64,000 nucleotides of DNA, taken from the IMG/VR virus record IMGVR_UViG_3300031758_000042, positions 1 to 64,000 of that record. One strand, 5' to 3'. Both the position numbers and the translations under genes were made by a program. The stretch comes from a virus. Every line of letters begins with the position of its first letter. The stretch's first letter is position 1. Below the pieces are notes generated by a model. It was not told the DNA's origin. It was given only the letters and a program-made list of their open reading frames with translations, and did no database searches. This document shows, in pieces, positions 33,611 through 42,170 of this stretch.

Positions 33611-33643
33611 CAGGTTCTATGCATAAAATTGACATAGAACCTG
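33611..33643 (+). promoter_or_regulatory. Perfect 11-bp hairpin over a start codon
   Basis: CAGGTTCTATG (33611-33621) and CATAGAACCTG (33633-33643) are perfect inverted repeats with an 11-nt loop. The stem covers the AGG ribosome site and the ATG at 33619. It could hide that start in the mRNA or favour an upstream start at 33577. Confidence 0.5.
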
Positions 33644-34446
33644 CAAATAATATTCTTGGTCAATCATGGGCAGCTTTACTTAAAGAAGCAATCTTAAGTA
33701 AAAATTGTTGGTTAGTTGAGACAGATAGGATATATCATCTCAATGACGAGTGGTCACCAGAAAATACTATAATAAAAATGAATGAGTGCATTGACGTAGT
33801 TAATTCATATGATAATATTATTAATTATAAATTGGATTTAAATCCTGATCAAGAAGCTATGAATTATCTTCATACATTTTTTGAGCAATTAAGAGGTAAA
33901 GATGAAAGTCCACCAGAGTGGTATATTAATTCTCCAAGAGAAGTAAAAGATGCTGTAACGTTGTTCAATGTATTGATTCATAGATACGAAGGATTCATTG
34001 CTAAAAGACACACAGCAAAAATTACTGTAAGCTATAAAAATAGACCTACTAGAGAAATGACTTTAGAAGAAAAGAAAGCTTTTTATCCTAGAGTAAAAGC
34101 AGGTGATGTATATTTAAAATATTGTCATAAAGGTAAAGATCTTTTTGATGTATTTAAAGATCAAGACGATTATGTTGGTGATGAAAATATTTTACCACAA
34201 CATAAGATAAGTTCAGATTTTAATATAGTTTTAGATGATTTTATAGGTAAAAATACTGCAAAAAATTTATTCATGTGGTTAAGAGAAAAAAAAGATTATC
34301 TTAAATCTATTGATATAGATATAAATAATCTAGAAACAACAATAGGTAAAGGTGTTGTTGGTAAAGTTATTACTAATGATATTGAACAACTTAAAAAAGA
34401 ATTATTTGGTATAACTAAAATTCATGTTATAACATACACGGAGTGA
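33619..34446 (+). CDS. Unknown protein in the tct/oxygenase cluster
   Basis: The start is placed at ATG 33619 (AGG four bases upstream); the frame is open from ATG 33577, which would overlap the oxygenase gene by 29 nt. The 275-residue product is soluble and charged, with TFFEQLRGKDESPPEWYINSPREVKDAV and a second half rich in Asp/Lys. A FNVLIHRYEGFIAKRH segment could be enzymatic, but no family was recognised. Its position between the oxygenase and TctC suggests a shared pathway. Confidence 0.6.
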   Translation: MHKIDIEPANNILGQSWAALLKEAILSKNCWLVETDRIYHLNDEWSPENTIIKMNECIDVVNSYDNIINYKLDLNPDQEAMNYLHTFFEQLRGKDESPPEWYINSPREVKDAVTLFNVLIHRYEGFIAKRHTAKITVSYKNRPTREMTLEEKKAFYPRVKAGDVYLKYCHKGKDLFDVFKDQDDYVGDENILPQHKISSDFNIVLDDFIGKNTAKNLFMWLREKKDYLKSIDIDINNLETTIGKGVVGKVITNDIEQLKKELFGITKIHVITYTE

Positions 34447-34449
34447 ACT

Positions 34450-35514
34450 ATGCATAGATTATTAGCGTTTTTCATGGCACTATTGTTTTCAACAACAGTT
34501 TATGCACAACAATCATATAGACTAATCGTTCCACAAGAACCGGGCGGTGGCACATCAGTTTGGGCAAACATCATTGCTCAACATCTTGAAAAGTTTATTG
34601 GTACTAAAGTTATTGTAGAACATATTCCGGGTGCTAATGATATTCCTGGATTCAATAGATTTCATAATGAGTTGCAGAAAGATCCATATGCAATCATGGT
34701 TGCACACGGTGGAAATGCTGAGAGTTTCTTGACAGATAAAGTCGACTATGATTATAAGCACTATGAACCAATTGGTCTTGTTAACTTAAATATTGTAGTA
34801 AGTCATAGCACTAAGTTTGATCCTTATAAAGAAAAAGTAAAGTTTGGTTCTACATCAGGTAGAAGACCAGATGTTATGGCAATTGTTATGATGATCTGTG
34901 GGCCACAACCAAACATGGATGCATACATCAAGTGTTATAATGATAAGATGATTTTTGTTAAGGGAATGAAACCAGCAGAGGCAAGACTTGCTGCTCTTCG
35001 TGGTGAACTTAATACAGTGCGTGAGACGTATTCATCTCATCTTAAGTTTATTAATCCAATGATCGAGAAAGGTGATTACAAGCTTTGGTTCTCTCATGGT
35101 GTTCTTGATCTTAAGACCGGTAAGATCGTAAAAGACAAAAACTACAATACCAATCACTTCGAAGATCTCTATAAAGAAAAGTGGGGAGTAGCACCATCAG
35201 GTGAATTCTATGATGCTTATGTTCTTGTAAAGAACTTTAGAGATGTTCTACAGAAGAGCCTATGGGTTGGTAAGTCAAATCCAAATGCAGAACATATTAG
35301 AGCATCAATTAAAAAGATGCTAGCTGATCCTGCTGCAAAGAAAGCTTTAGATGATGATAGTGGTGATTACGAATGGTTTATTGGTGATGATATGACTAAA
35401 GCATACGCTATCATTAAGAAGCAAATCAATGAAAAGAGTTTAAAGAATCTTGTAAAGTTTACACAAGATGGTATTAAATTAGAAAGCTTTTATAAAGAAG
35501 AGTTATTAAAATAG
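34450..35514 (+). CDS. tctC: TctC-family periplasmic solute-binding protein
   Basis: Signal peptide 1-19 (FSTTVYA), then YRLIVPQEPGGGTSVWANIIAQHLEKFIG and VIVEHIPGANDIPGFNRF, the hallmark start of TctC/Bug-family receptors (PGGG(T/S)D ... NRPGAGG). The mature 335 residues would bind an organic acid or similar ligand in the periplasm and deliver it to TctA. The ATG follows the preceding stop by 3 nt. The Bug family binds very varied ligands, so the substrate is not predictable. Confidence 0.87.
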   Translation: MHRLLAFFMALLFSTTVYAQQSYRLIVPQEPGGGTSVWANIIAQHLEKFIGTKVIVEHIPGANDIPGFNRFHNELQKDPYAIMVAHGGNAESFLTDKVDYDYKHYEPIGLVNLNIVVSHSTKFDPYKEKVKFGSTSGRRPDVMAIVMMICGPQPNMDAYIKCYNDKMIFVKGMKPAEARLAALRGELNTVRETYSSHLKFINPMIEKGDYKLWFSHGVLDLKTGKIVKDKNYNTNHFEDLYKEKWGVAPSGEFYDAYVLVKNFRDVLQKSLWVGKSNPNAEHIRASIKKMLADPAAKKALDDDSGDYEWFIGDDMTKAYAIIKKQINEKSLKNLVKFTQDGIKLESFYKEELLK

Positions 35515-36648
35515 ATGACATCTTATTGTAAGTTACAGTGTAAGCAAGTAGCTATAACACATATGTCAGGTCTTAATGGTGGCGTTGTTAAACCATGTTG
35601 TTCTTTTAGAAATGGAAAAGACGTAAATTGGAATAATAATAAGATACAAACTATTAATAGTTTTAATGAAGCATTAAATACAGATGAATGGAAAATCTTA
35701 AGAGAATCTATACAACCGGATAATTGCAATCATTGTGTAGAAGGCGAAAAACAAAATTCACATTCTCTTAGATTATTTTGGAATGAAATAATAGAAGACA
35801 CAGATATTCAATTAGAAATACTACATATAAGTGTAGATAGTATATGCAATATGAGTTGCTTATCATGCAGTCCTGTACAAAGTTCTTCATGGAATAAAAA
35901 AACTAATTTAAAAGAACTAAGTGAAAATGGTTTTTCATTCAAAAGAAATAATGAATTAACTAGTTATGTAGATAATTTTAAAAGAGTTGCTGCTAATACA
36001 GATTACAGTAAATTAAAAATATTAAAGATGGGTGGTGGTGAACCATTTTATAGTGATAATGTTTTTTGGTTTCTAAATTTATTAGATTCAAAAATAGATA
36101 TATCAAATGTAGAATTATGGCTTAATACTAATGCCAGTATTATACCTAAAGATAATATTTGGCAACTAATTAAAAAATTTAAAGCAGTTCATATTGATAT
36201 GAGTATAGATGCTATTGGTGATTATCATGAATATGTTAGATATGGTAGTAAGTGGTCTGATATATTATCTTTTGTTAAATTTATAAAAGAAAATAAAACA
36301 GATAATATGTATCTAAGAACTCATAGTGTTTATAGTATATTAAACTTTAATGTATTTGAAGAAGTAGTAGATTTTTGTGAAAAACAAGAAATAACTTTTA
36401 CATGCACAGTTTTACAATATCCAAAATATATGTCTATTTTAAATTTGCCTAAAAACTTTAGAGCTATGTATCAGATAAAAAAATATGATCTAATGTCTAA
36501 GATTAACAATGCTCTTAAATGCGATATTGAATATGAAACGAATGGATATCTTAAAAAATATTTAAGCTTAATGGAAAAAGAAAATAATAATAATCTTAAA
36601 GATTATAATTCTGAACTAGTTAAGATCATAGATAAATTTAATTTATGA
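35515..36648 (+). CDS. Twitch-type radical SAM protein
   Basis: Radical SAM cluster site CNMSCLSC (C111, C115, C118) and KMGGGEPFYSDN with the GGE motif. N-terminal Cys (C5, C9, CC at 28-29) and the pair C71/C74 (CNHC) suggest an additional metal site. 377 residues, starting directly after the tctC stop (TAGATG). It resembles the radical SAM protein at 27003 in layout. Substrate unknown; it may work with the oxygenase in the same cluster. Confidence 0.8.
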   Translation: MTSYCKLQCKQVAITHMSGLNGGVVKPCCSFRNGKDVNWNNNKIQTINSFNEALNTDEWKILRESIQPDNCNHCVEGEKQNSHSLRLFWNEIIEDTDIQLEILHISVDSICNMSCLSCSPVQSSSWNKKTNLKELSENGFSFKRNNELTSYVDNFKRVAANTDYSKLKILKMGGGEPFYSDNVFWFLNLLDSKIDISNVELWLNTNASIIPKDNIWQLIKKFKAVHIDMSIDAIGDYHEYVRYGSKWSDILSFVKFIKENKTDNMYLRTHSVYSILNFNVFEEVVDFCEKQEITFTCTVLQYPKYMSILNLPKNFRAMYQIKKYDLMSKINNALKCDIEYETNGYLKKYLSLMEKENNNNLKDYNSELVKIIDKFNL

Positions 36649-37113
36649 TCCTCTAAAGTATCTCATAAACTTTCTCGTTAAAGTTTTTTCTAAACGATAT
36701 GCTTCTTTTTCCCAAGGAGCATTCCAATAAGATGCATCAATATGATCATATCCATATTCATTAATATGGATATCTCCCTTCCATCTAATTTTCTTAGAAG
36801 TATTATAGTCTCTTAGTTGACCTGTTGCGTATTGTTTAACATGGACAAGTTCATGTGCTAGTACACTAAGAGTCTGTTTAAAGGTTAGATCAGCATCTAT
36901 CTCTATATCAAAATCCCTCGGCCTGTTAAGGTCGAGGGCGTCACATACACCGTAAAAATCTTCTTTCTTAAATAGATTCTTTTTGAATCTAACAGTTACA
37001 TATACGTTACTTGATAGTCGATTAGACATCAAGCAGGATGCATAATAGTGTGCAGCTTTTCTTATGATCTTTCTCTGACACTTACTCGGCTTACCGTAGA
37101 TTGTAACATCCAT
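36643..37113 (-). CDS. SprT-like zinc metalloprotease
   Basis: The motif LAHELVHVKQY provides HExxH (H87, E88, H91) of a zincin, with a third ligand probably in the C-terminal WEKEAYRLE helix. 156 residues, the usual size of SprT-like proteins in T4-like phages. Predicted zinc peptidase; target unknown. Its 3' end overlaps the convergent radical SAM gene by 6 nt. Confidence 0.75.
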   Translation of the reverse strand: MDVTIYGKPSKCQRKIIRKAAHYYASCLMSNRLSSNVYVTVRFKKNLFKKEDFYGVCDALDLNRPRDFDIEIDADLTFKQTLSVLAHELVHVKQYATGQLRDYNTSKKIRWKGDIHINEYGYDHIDASYWNAPWEKEAYRLEKTLTRKFMRYFRGS

Positions 37114-37124
37114 GATCGTCTCCC

Positions 37125-37835
37125 CTAGCCAAAGATTTTTAAGACTTTCTCTACGTAAAGATATTTATCTTTGACAAAAACTTGGGGTTCGGGCTGACCA
37201 TCAACTGCTATGATAATAGCTATCTGAGGGATCTCGAGGTTACGAAGATCTTCTGCCATAATACTATAACATGTGGCTTGCAGAAAGTAGTCTTCGATCC
37301 ATTCTTCTTTCTTTGGCTTAAGCGAAGTCTTAAAATCGACGATGCTTACAACACCATCGAACTCTGCAATGCAGTCTGTTCTGCCTGCTGTATTAAGTCT
37401 CTTAGAATAGAGTGGAGCTTCGATAGCATATATCAAACCAATCCTCTTATCAAGTACTGGTTTGATGCTCGAGAAAGTCATGACATTTGCAGGCATGACA
37501 CCTTCTGGATAATACTCTTTATTGAGTAGATAGTCTTCACATATAGAATGGATAGCAGTACCGCGGTTACCAGCCTGTACTTTAATCTGTTCTGCTCTTT
37601 CTTGGCCAATGTTATTGATCCAATTCTGCAGATGAGTCTTATCTTTATGCTGACCTAATACCGTAGTAACAGATGGGTATTGACCACCATCTGGTGCGAA
37701 GTAATATCTTTTACCGTCGATGATACGAGCTTCAAAGTCTTCGAACTCTGTAAAAAAATGTTCGAAGACTTTGCCTCTATTATAAACTGGTCTTGTGGCG
37801 CTAAGCCGCGATTTGAAGTCTGTCTTTAACAACAA
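37125..37835 (-). CDS. PD-(D/E)XK exonuclease (RecB/Cas4-like)
   Basis: The core AGRTDCIAEFDGVVSIVDFKTS (about 164-185) holds the Asp ... D-F-K motif of RecB-type nucleases, and FLQATCYSIMAEDL follows as the conserved QxxxY-like helix. The N-terminal YPSVTTVLGQHKDKTHLQNWIN and GNRGTAIHSICEDYL are also typical of phage exonucleases of this type. The frame opens at TTG 37835, overlapping phoH by 35 nt, and the exact start is uncertain. Confidence 0.8.
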   Translation of the reverse strand: MLLKTDFKSRLSATRPVYNRGKVFEHFFTEFEDFEARIIDGKRYYFAPDGGQYPSVTTVLGQHKDKTHLQNWINNIGQERAEQIKVQAGNRGTAIHSICEDYLLNKEYYPEGVMPANVMTFSSIKPVLDKRIGLIYAIEAPLYSKRLNTAGRTDCIAEFDGVVSIVDFKTSLKPKKEEWIEDYFLQATCYSIMAEDLRNLEIPQIAIIIAVDGQPEPQVFVKDKYLYVEKVLKIFG

Positions 37836-38553
37836 TATATTCTTTCACTAGTGATGACCTAACGATGTCATCTATATCAAAATCAATGAAACTAAAAGCT
37901 TTCATGTTCTGTAAGATCTTCATGAAATCAATAAGACCCTTCTTATCTTTATCAAAAGTAAAGTCTGACTGTCTGAAGTCTCCACAGAAGATGATCCTGC
38001 AGTTTCTACCAATACGTGTGATGATAGAGTCTAACTCATGAAGAGTCATGTTAGCCACTTCATCAACAATAACAATACAATCATTGAGTGTGATGCCACG
38101 TACAAATGATGTACTAATGAATTCTACATAATCTTTTGTCTTAAGTACATCATAAGCATCACCCCTATTAAACAATTCTGAACAAATTGCATAATACGGT
38201 GCTTCGTACACTTTTGCTTTTTCTTTTTGATTACCAGGAAGGAAACCCATGTCGCGTGTTGGTACTACACTTCTAATAATATAGACTTTTTTATATCCAC
38301 AATTACCATCAAACAATTCTTTAAGAGACAGATATAATGAGATGAAGCTCTTTCCTGTACCAGCAATTCCATGAAGCATGAGATTCTTTTTTGATGAGAA
38401 TGCTTCAAATGTTTTTTGTTGGTTAGCTGTTAGAGGTTTTATCTCTCTGAGATTAAAATTAACTCTAAAGTTTGCTTCGTTGTTTACTCTTACTCCTTGT
38501 TCTCTTAATGCTCTTCTCTGTTTCTTGTTGAGTCTTGTTTGTTGTTGAGTCAT
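37801..38553 (-). CDS. phoH: PhoH-like ATPase
   Basis: Walker A is GIAGTGKS (62-69) and Walker B is CIVIVDEVANMT. VYIIRSVVPTRDMGFLPGNQKEK and GNCRIIFCGDFRQSDF are characteristic of the PhoH family (RecD-like helicase fold). 250 residues. PhoH-like genes are very common in marine phages; their proposed roles in RNA or phosphate metabolism are unproven. It lies directly upstream of the exonuclease on the minus strand. Confidence 0.93.
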   Translation of the reverse strand: MTQQQTRLNKKQRRALREQGVRVNNEANFRVNFNLREIKPLTANQQKTFEAFSSKKNLMLHGIAGTGKSFISLYLSLKELFDGNCGYKKVYIIRSVVPTRDMGFLPGNQKEKAKVYEAPYYAICSELFNRGDAYDVLKTKDYVEFISTSFVRGITLNDCIVIVDEVANMTLHELDSIITRIGRNCRIIFCGDFRQSDFTFDKDKKGLIDFMKILQNMKAFSFIDFDIDDIVRSSLVKEYIVVKDRLQIAA

Positions 38554-38573
38554 TGTTTCTCTTATTGTTATGA

Positions 38574-38822
38574 TTAGAATGTATTAACAGTAGACCTAGT
38601 CAATCCTTTCGAATGTTCTTTCTTCACATTTTTCAAAATATCTCTGAATGAACTATCTGGTTTCTTAAGACCAAGTCTAATACTATCTCCAATTGCAGGA
38701 GCTCCGTTTACGAGTTGAGTTACATTTTTATTCTCCTCCAAATAAACATCAAGAGCAGAGATGCTCATGAAATCTTCATACTCTTCACCGGTGTCATTGT
38801 TACGGAACTTATATGTCGGCAT
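38574..38822 (-). CDS. Conserved small phage protein (FmdB-like pattern)
   Basis: MPTYKFRNNDTGEEYEDFMSIS ... SIRLGLKKPDSSFRDILKN ... STVNTF is a recurrent 80-residue protein of T4-like marine phages. The N terminus resembles FmdB-type regulators, but the zinc-binding Cys are absent. Function unknown. Confidence 0.7.
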   Translation of the reverse strand: MPTYKFRNNDTGEEYEDFMSISALDVYLEENKNVTQLVNGAPAIGDSIRLGLKKPDSSFRDILKNVKKEHSKGLTRSTVNTF

Positions 38823-39025
38823 TACTTCCTCTCATAATAATGCTCTTCATCTTCAAAATCTTCTTCTTCAATTAGAGCATTAATATCTTTTGTTTTAAGA
38901 GCTCTCTCGAGTCTCTTAGTTTCTTTTTTATTTACTCTATTACGAGGGTTATCGTAATATTCATCATCTTCATCTTCATAAGAATAATCGTTCTTCTTGA
39001 ACTTCTTAAACGTTGACTTGCTCAT
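38822..39025 (-). CDS. Small highly charged phage protein
   Basis: 67 residues dominated by Lys, Glu, Asp and Tyr (NDYSYEDEDDEYYDNPRNR, KKETKRLERALK). It overlaps the next gene upstream by 20 nt and abuts the FmdB-like gene. Disordered by appearance; no function assigned. Confidence 0.6.
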   Translation of the reverse strand: MSKSTFKKFKKNDYSYEDEDDEYYDNPRNRVNKKETKRLERALKTKDINALIEEEDFEDEEHYYERK

Positions 39026-39434
39026 CGATTAGTCCTGGATATGCCTCTGTTACTAAAGCTGCGGTAATCCCCTTATATGGAAGCTTCTTATCTTTCATTG
39101 CTATGAGAAGCTCAGCATCTTTGGGGTCGACTGACTCAAGCATAGTTATAAAAAGAGATTCACGCTTGAGATTTGAAAGGCCTGGATGACCACCCTTAAC
39201 AAATAAGTAAATCTTTCTTGCCTCAGAATATAACATTCCCTGACTTTCGATATGATCGCTAGGTCTATAGGGCGGCGCACCTTCTGGCAAATCAAATACG
39301 ATATTCTTATCTAGAGTATGTTTAAGAATTGATCTTAGAGTAGGATTATCATATTGTCTAAATGTTTCCAACTTTTCTGATTTAGTTTTTGCTTTAGAAA
39401 CCCTGTCTAAGATCTCTGAAATACTCAGTCTCAT
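39006..39434 (-). CDS. Conserved T4-like marine-phage protein, DUF6433-type
   Basis: A 142-residue protein: SISEILDRVSKAKTKSEKLETFRQYDN at the N terminus, NIVFDLPEGAPPYRPSD, and LITAMKDKKLPYKGIT-type text near the end. It is found beside RNase H in related phages and is assumed to be conserved core content. It abuts RNase H with a 1-nt overlap. Confidence 0.7.
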   Translation of the reverse strand: MRLSISEILDRVSKAKTKSEKLETFRQYDNPTLRSILKHTLDKNIVFDLPEGAPPYRPSDHIESQGMLYSEARKIYLFVKGGHPGLSNLKRESLFITMLESVDPKDAELLIAMKDKKLPYKGITAALVTEAYPGLIDEQVNV

Positions 39435-40300
39435 TAAAATTCTCCAATACTTTCCATAAGAGTTTTCAATCTATTTGTTATAAAGTAATTAAGCATCTTA
39501 CTACGATCACGCTTATCTTGTTGTTCATACTGTTGCATGATTATTTCTTGCAAATTTTCTGGTGTATGTTTAAGATCAATCAAACGCTTGTTACGGATAT
39601 AATTACGATATAGCGGATGATCAAACTTACCATCTAATCCGAACTCTAAGATTCCTTCGATCTTTTTAGCAGTCATTGGTTTTTGACGTGTACCGACAAC
39701 AAAGCAATCATCGTTAGACAAAATATTAGGAACACCATCACCAGAGTCGCCTTTAAGAACATGTTCTTGAAGATAACGTTCAGGGTCATTGTGCTCTATA
39801 AACTTCTTACGAACTGGATCGTACTGACGAACGTTGGAATACACATGAAGCTGGATGAAATCTTTATCACCAGACAAGATTAAGATCTTCTCATCATTCT
39901 CCGATGAAACTACTTTACCATATGTATGTACAAGAGTAGCGATGATATCATCTGCCTCAGCAGAGACAACATCAATCACACGATAAGGAAAATAATCTTT
40001 AAGTTCTTGACGAATCTTGCCAAGACAATCAAAGATGCCTTTCCAATCGAGTTCTGATTTTTCTTGATTCTTTTTGCGATTAGCTTTATAGTAAGGAAAC
40101 TCTACTTTACGCCAGTTATTTGTGTTATCACATGCGATGATGATTTCACCGTATTCACGTGAGAACCTTTGGTTGAAAGACCTAATAGCATTGAGAACCA
40201 TATGGCGAACCATATTCTCTTCTAGCTGAGCGTTCGTGTGGTTGCCAAGCTGCATCATTAGGTTTGAGATCATTACTTGGTTAAGATCAATGATGATCAT
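39434..40300 (-). CDS. rnh: RNase H / 5'-3' exonuclease (T4 Rnh-like)
   Basis: A FEN-1-family nuclease that removes RNA primers from Okazaki fragments. Acidic metal sites are visible in IIIDLNQVM, IIIACDNTNNWRK, VVSAEADDIIATLVH and ILILSGDKDFIQL. The helical-arch region is RKVEFPYYKANRKKN, and GDSGDGVPNIL is the helix-hairpin-helix DNA-binding loop. 288 residues; T4 RNase H is 305. It works with gp32, which is encoded at 47248. Confidence 0.9.
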   Translation of the reverse strand: MIIIDLNQVMISNLMMQLGNHTNAQLEENMVRHMVLNAIRSFNQRFSREYGEIIIACDNTNNWRKVEFPYYKANRKKNQEKSELDWKGIFDCLGKIRQELKDYFPYRVIDVVSAEADDIIATLVHTYGKVVSSENDEKILILSGDKDFIQLHVYSNVRQYDPVRKKFIEHNDPERYLQEHVLKGDSGDGVPNILSNDDCFVVGTRQKPMTAKKIEGILEFGLDGKFDHPLYRNYIRNKRLIDLKHTPENLQEIIMQQYEQQDKRDRSKMLNYFITNRLKTLMESIGEF

Positions 40301-40314
40301 GATGTATATAGAGC

Positions 40315-40722
40315 TTAGCTCTTCTCCTGTTGAATTTCAAACATAGATGATATTACATCATGTCTAAGAATAAGTACACCGCTATCTCTATCTTCATTAA
40401 ATAAATTCTCGGCAAGTGTTTGCATTGGGTGATCTATACCGTAGTGCTTAAGCATAATAGATCTTAAAGCTTCAACCAAGAAAGCGCCATCCTTTACATT
40501 ATTAACTTCACCTGTTTCTTCATCATCAATAAAATCGAAACCAGCTGTAGCCATTTGATTGAAGATTATAGGCACCATCGTAGATAATACTTCTTGTATA
40601 TGAAGGTGTTTAATATTATCTACTCTTTGTGTAACTTCTTCTTGATTTTTTGGTACTTCCCTAGTACTGCCGGGAAATTGTATAATATTATCACTATTCT
40701 TTAACTCTATTACATTTGCCAT
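40315..40722 (-). CDS. Hypothetical phage protein (135 aa)
   Basis: Soluble, with a disordered N-terminal third and a helical remainder (IQEVLSTMVPIIFNQMATAGFDF, KDGAFLVEALRSIMLKHYGI). It lies 14 nt upstream of rnh in the same direction and has its own late promoter. No motif recognised. Confidence 0.65.
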   Translation of the reverse strand: MANVIELKNSDNIIQFPGSTREVPKNQEEVTQRVDNIKHLHIQEVLSTMVPIIFNQMATAGFDFIDDEETGEVNNVKDGAFLVEALRSIMLKHYGIDHPMQTLAENLFNEDRDSGVLILRHDVISSMFEIQQEKS

Positions 40723-40751
40723 ATGTTTTCCTTGAAAAGGATATCATTGGA

Positions 40752-40759
40752 TATTTATA
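40752..40759 (-). promoter_or_regulatory. T4-type late promoter TATAAATA (minus strand)
   Basis: Exact octamer on the minus strand; predicted start near 40746, 24 nt before the ATG at 40722, with an AAGGAAAA ribosome site in between. Confidence 0.65.
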
Positions 40760-40761
40760 TT

Positions 40762-41727
40762 TCAAGTAGTTCTATATACCCATGTAGGCTTAGGAAACTC
40801 TCTTGGTTCATCCAATAGGCTTCTAATAAGTGCTGCCCATTGGTGTTTACGTCCTTCCCAATTATAGAAACCGTTTATATAAGACTTCTGAAAATCAAGC
40901 TTATTCTGTACATTGTTGTCATCAATGCTCTTGATAGCATCAGAAAGGATCATATGAAATGTTCCAGCATGTGCTGATGGATTTTCATTCCACTGGTACA
41001 TGTATGACCAGTTTGAAGCAGTCTCTGAAAGAGCAGCAAAATTAGGATGAACACATATCAAACCAGCGCTCATAGCTTCTAGCAAACAAAGACATGACGT
41101 CTCTGGCCAGATAGAAGGATAAGCAAAGATATGTGCAGACTTGAGAGCTTCTCTCAGTTCTTCATTGCTAACTGTGCCATGATAGTTAATCTTAGGATGT
41201 GACTTACAACGATCAAACAACTCTTTGAAAGGTTCATCTCTCTGTTCCCAACCATACAGTTTAAAAGAAGAATATACATCAAGCTCGATGTTATCAAACT
41301 CTTCACATAGCTTTTCAAATACAGGCACAAGGATCTGCAACCCACGATGTGGTGTAGGTGTATAGATCAATTTAATCTTATCTTTAGGCTTTTCATGTGG
41401 TTCAATTGGCATGATAGCATTTTGCATGACCACACACTTTGACCAAGGAATATTATAATGATTAATATATTGTTGCATCTGCCAGTTAGAGACGAACACA
41501 ATCTTATGAAAACGATCGTGTCCGCCGTTCTTTAAATGCTCTGATTCAGGATCACCAGGAAGATCATGCTGCCAAAGAATCCTAACCTTTGTCTCATCTA
41601 AATCTCTTACACGAGACGGGATGATCTGACACTGTTCTAGTAGATCTTTATCAAGACTCTGATAAAGTCTTTCCATCATGAGTTCAGTGCCACCCTTGGC
41701 ATTAACAGATAGTTCATTCACTTCCAT
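40762..41727 (-). CDS. Family 4-type glycosyltransferase
   Basis: A GT-B fold glycosyltransferase of 321 aa. NAKGGTELMMERLYQSL near the N terminus resembles the acceptor-side glycine loop. KLIYTPTPHRGLQILVPVFEKL begins the donor domain. HGTVSNEELREALKSAHIFAYPSIWPETSCLCLLEAMSAGL contains the E-x7-E motif that binds the sugar nucleotide. It may decorate phage DNA, virion proteins or host surface. Similar genes occur in other T4-like marine phages. Confidence 0.82.
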   Translation of the reverse strand: MEVNELSVNAKGGTELMMERLYQSLDKDLLEQCQIIPSRVRDLDETKVRILWQHDLPGDPESEHLKNGGHDRFHKIVFVSNWQMQQYINHYNIPWSKCVVMQNAIMPIEPHEKPKDKIKLIYTPTPHRGLQILVPVFEKLCEEFDNIELDVYSSFKLYGWEQRDEPFKELFDRCKSHPKINYHGTVSNEELREALKSAHIFAYPSIWPETSCLCLLEAMSAGLICVHPNFAALSETASNWSYMYQWNENPSAHAGTFHMILSDAIKSIDDNNVQNKLDFQKSYINGFYNWEGRKHQWAALIRSLLDEPREFPKPTWVYRTT

Positions 41728-41745
41728 AATATAGTCATCCTTTAA

Positions 41746-42111
41746 TTAAGCTTGGCGTGTCAAGAAAGAGGGTCTAATTGACTTTGCTTTGAAGTATTGC
41801 TTTACGAGATCAATAACGATCTGATTATCGTATGGCTTACAAGAAAATACATCGAGGTACATTGCGTTGCCACCATCGAGATCATCAGGAACAAAATGAG
41901 CACAGATGTTTGAAGTCTCAATCAACTGTACAAGAGTGTAACCGGCTTTGTTTCCACTACCGAAGCTAACGATCTGTGGCTCACCATAAGCAACCATATC
42001 TATATCATTAACCAATTGCTTTGTAAATCTATAAATTGTATCGTAATCATTGATAGCGTGTGCATCAAGATCGGCGCAGTCTAATACGAGATGATAACCC
42101 CAATATGCCAT
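41746..42111 (-). CDS. speD: AdoMet decarboxylase-like protein (SpeD)
   Basis: The 121-residue protein matches bacterial SpeD in size and layout: GYHLVLDCADLD at the start, then KAGYTLVQLIETSNICAHFVPD and NAMYLDVFSCKPYD. SpeD is a self-cleaving pyruvoyl enzyme of spermidine synthesis. The usual cleavage motif E-S-H is replaced by T66-S67-N68: the serine is kept but the flanking Glu and His are not. C91 in DVFSC is kept. Activity is therefore uncertain. SpeD homologues are known in marine phages. Confidence 0.75.
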   Translation of the reverse strand: MAYWGYHLVLDCADLDAHAINDYDTIYRFTKQLVNDIDMVAYGEPQIVSFGSGNKAGYTLVQLIETSNICAHFVPDDLDGGNAMYLDVFSCKPYDNQIVIDLVKQYFKAKSIRPSFLTRQA

Positions 42112-42170
42112 GTCATTTGAACTCCTATAATTAGAAAAAAGAAAGCTCTTCTTTCGAAGAGCCTTGTTAT

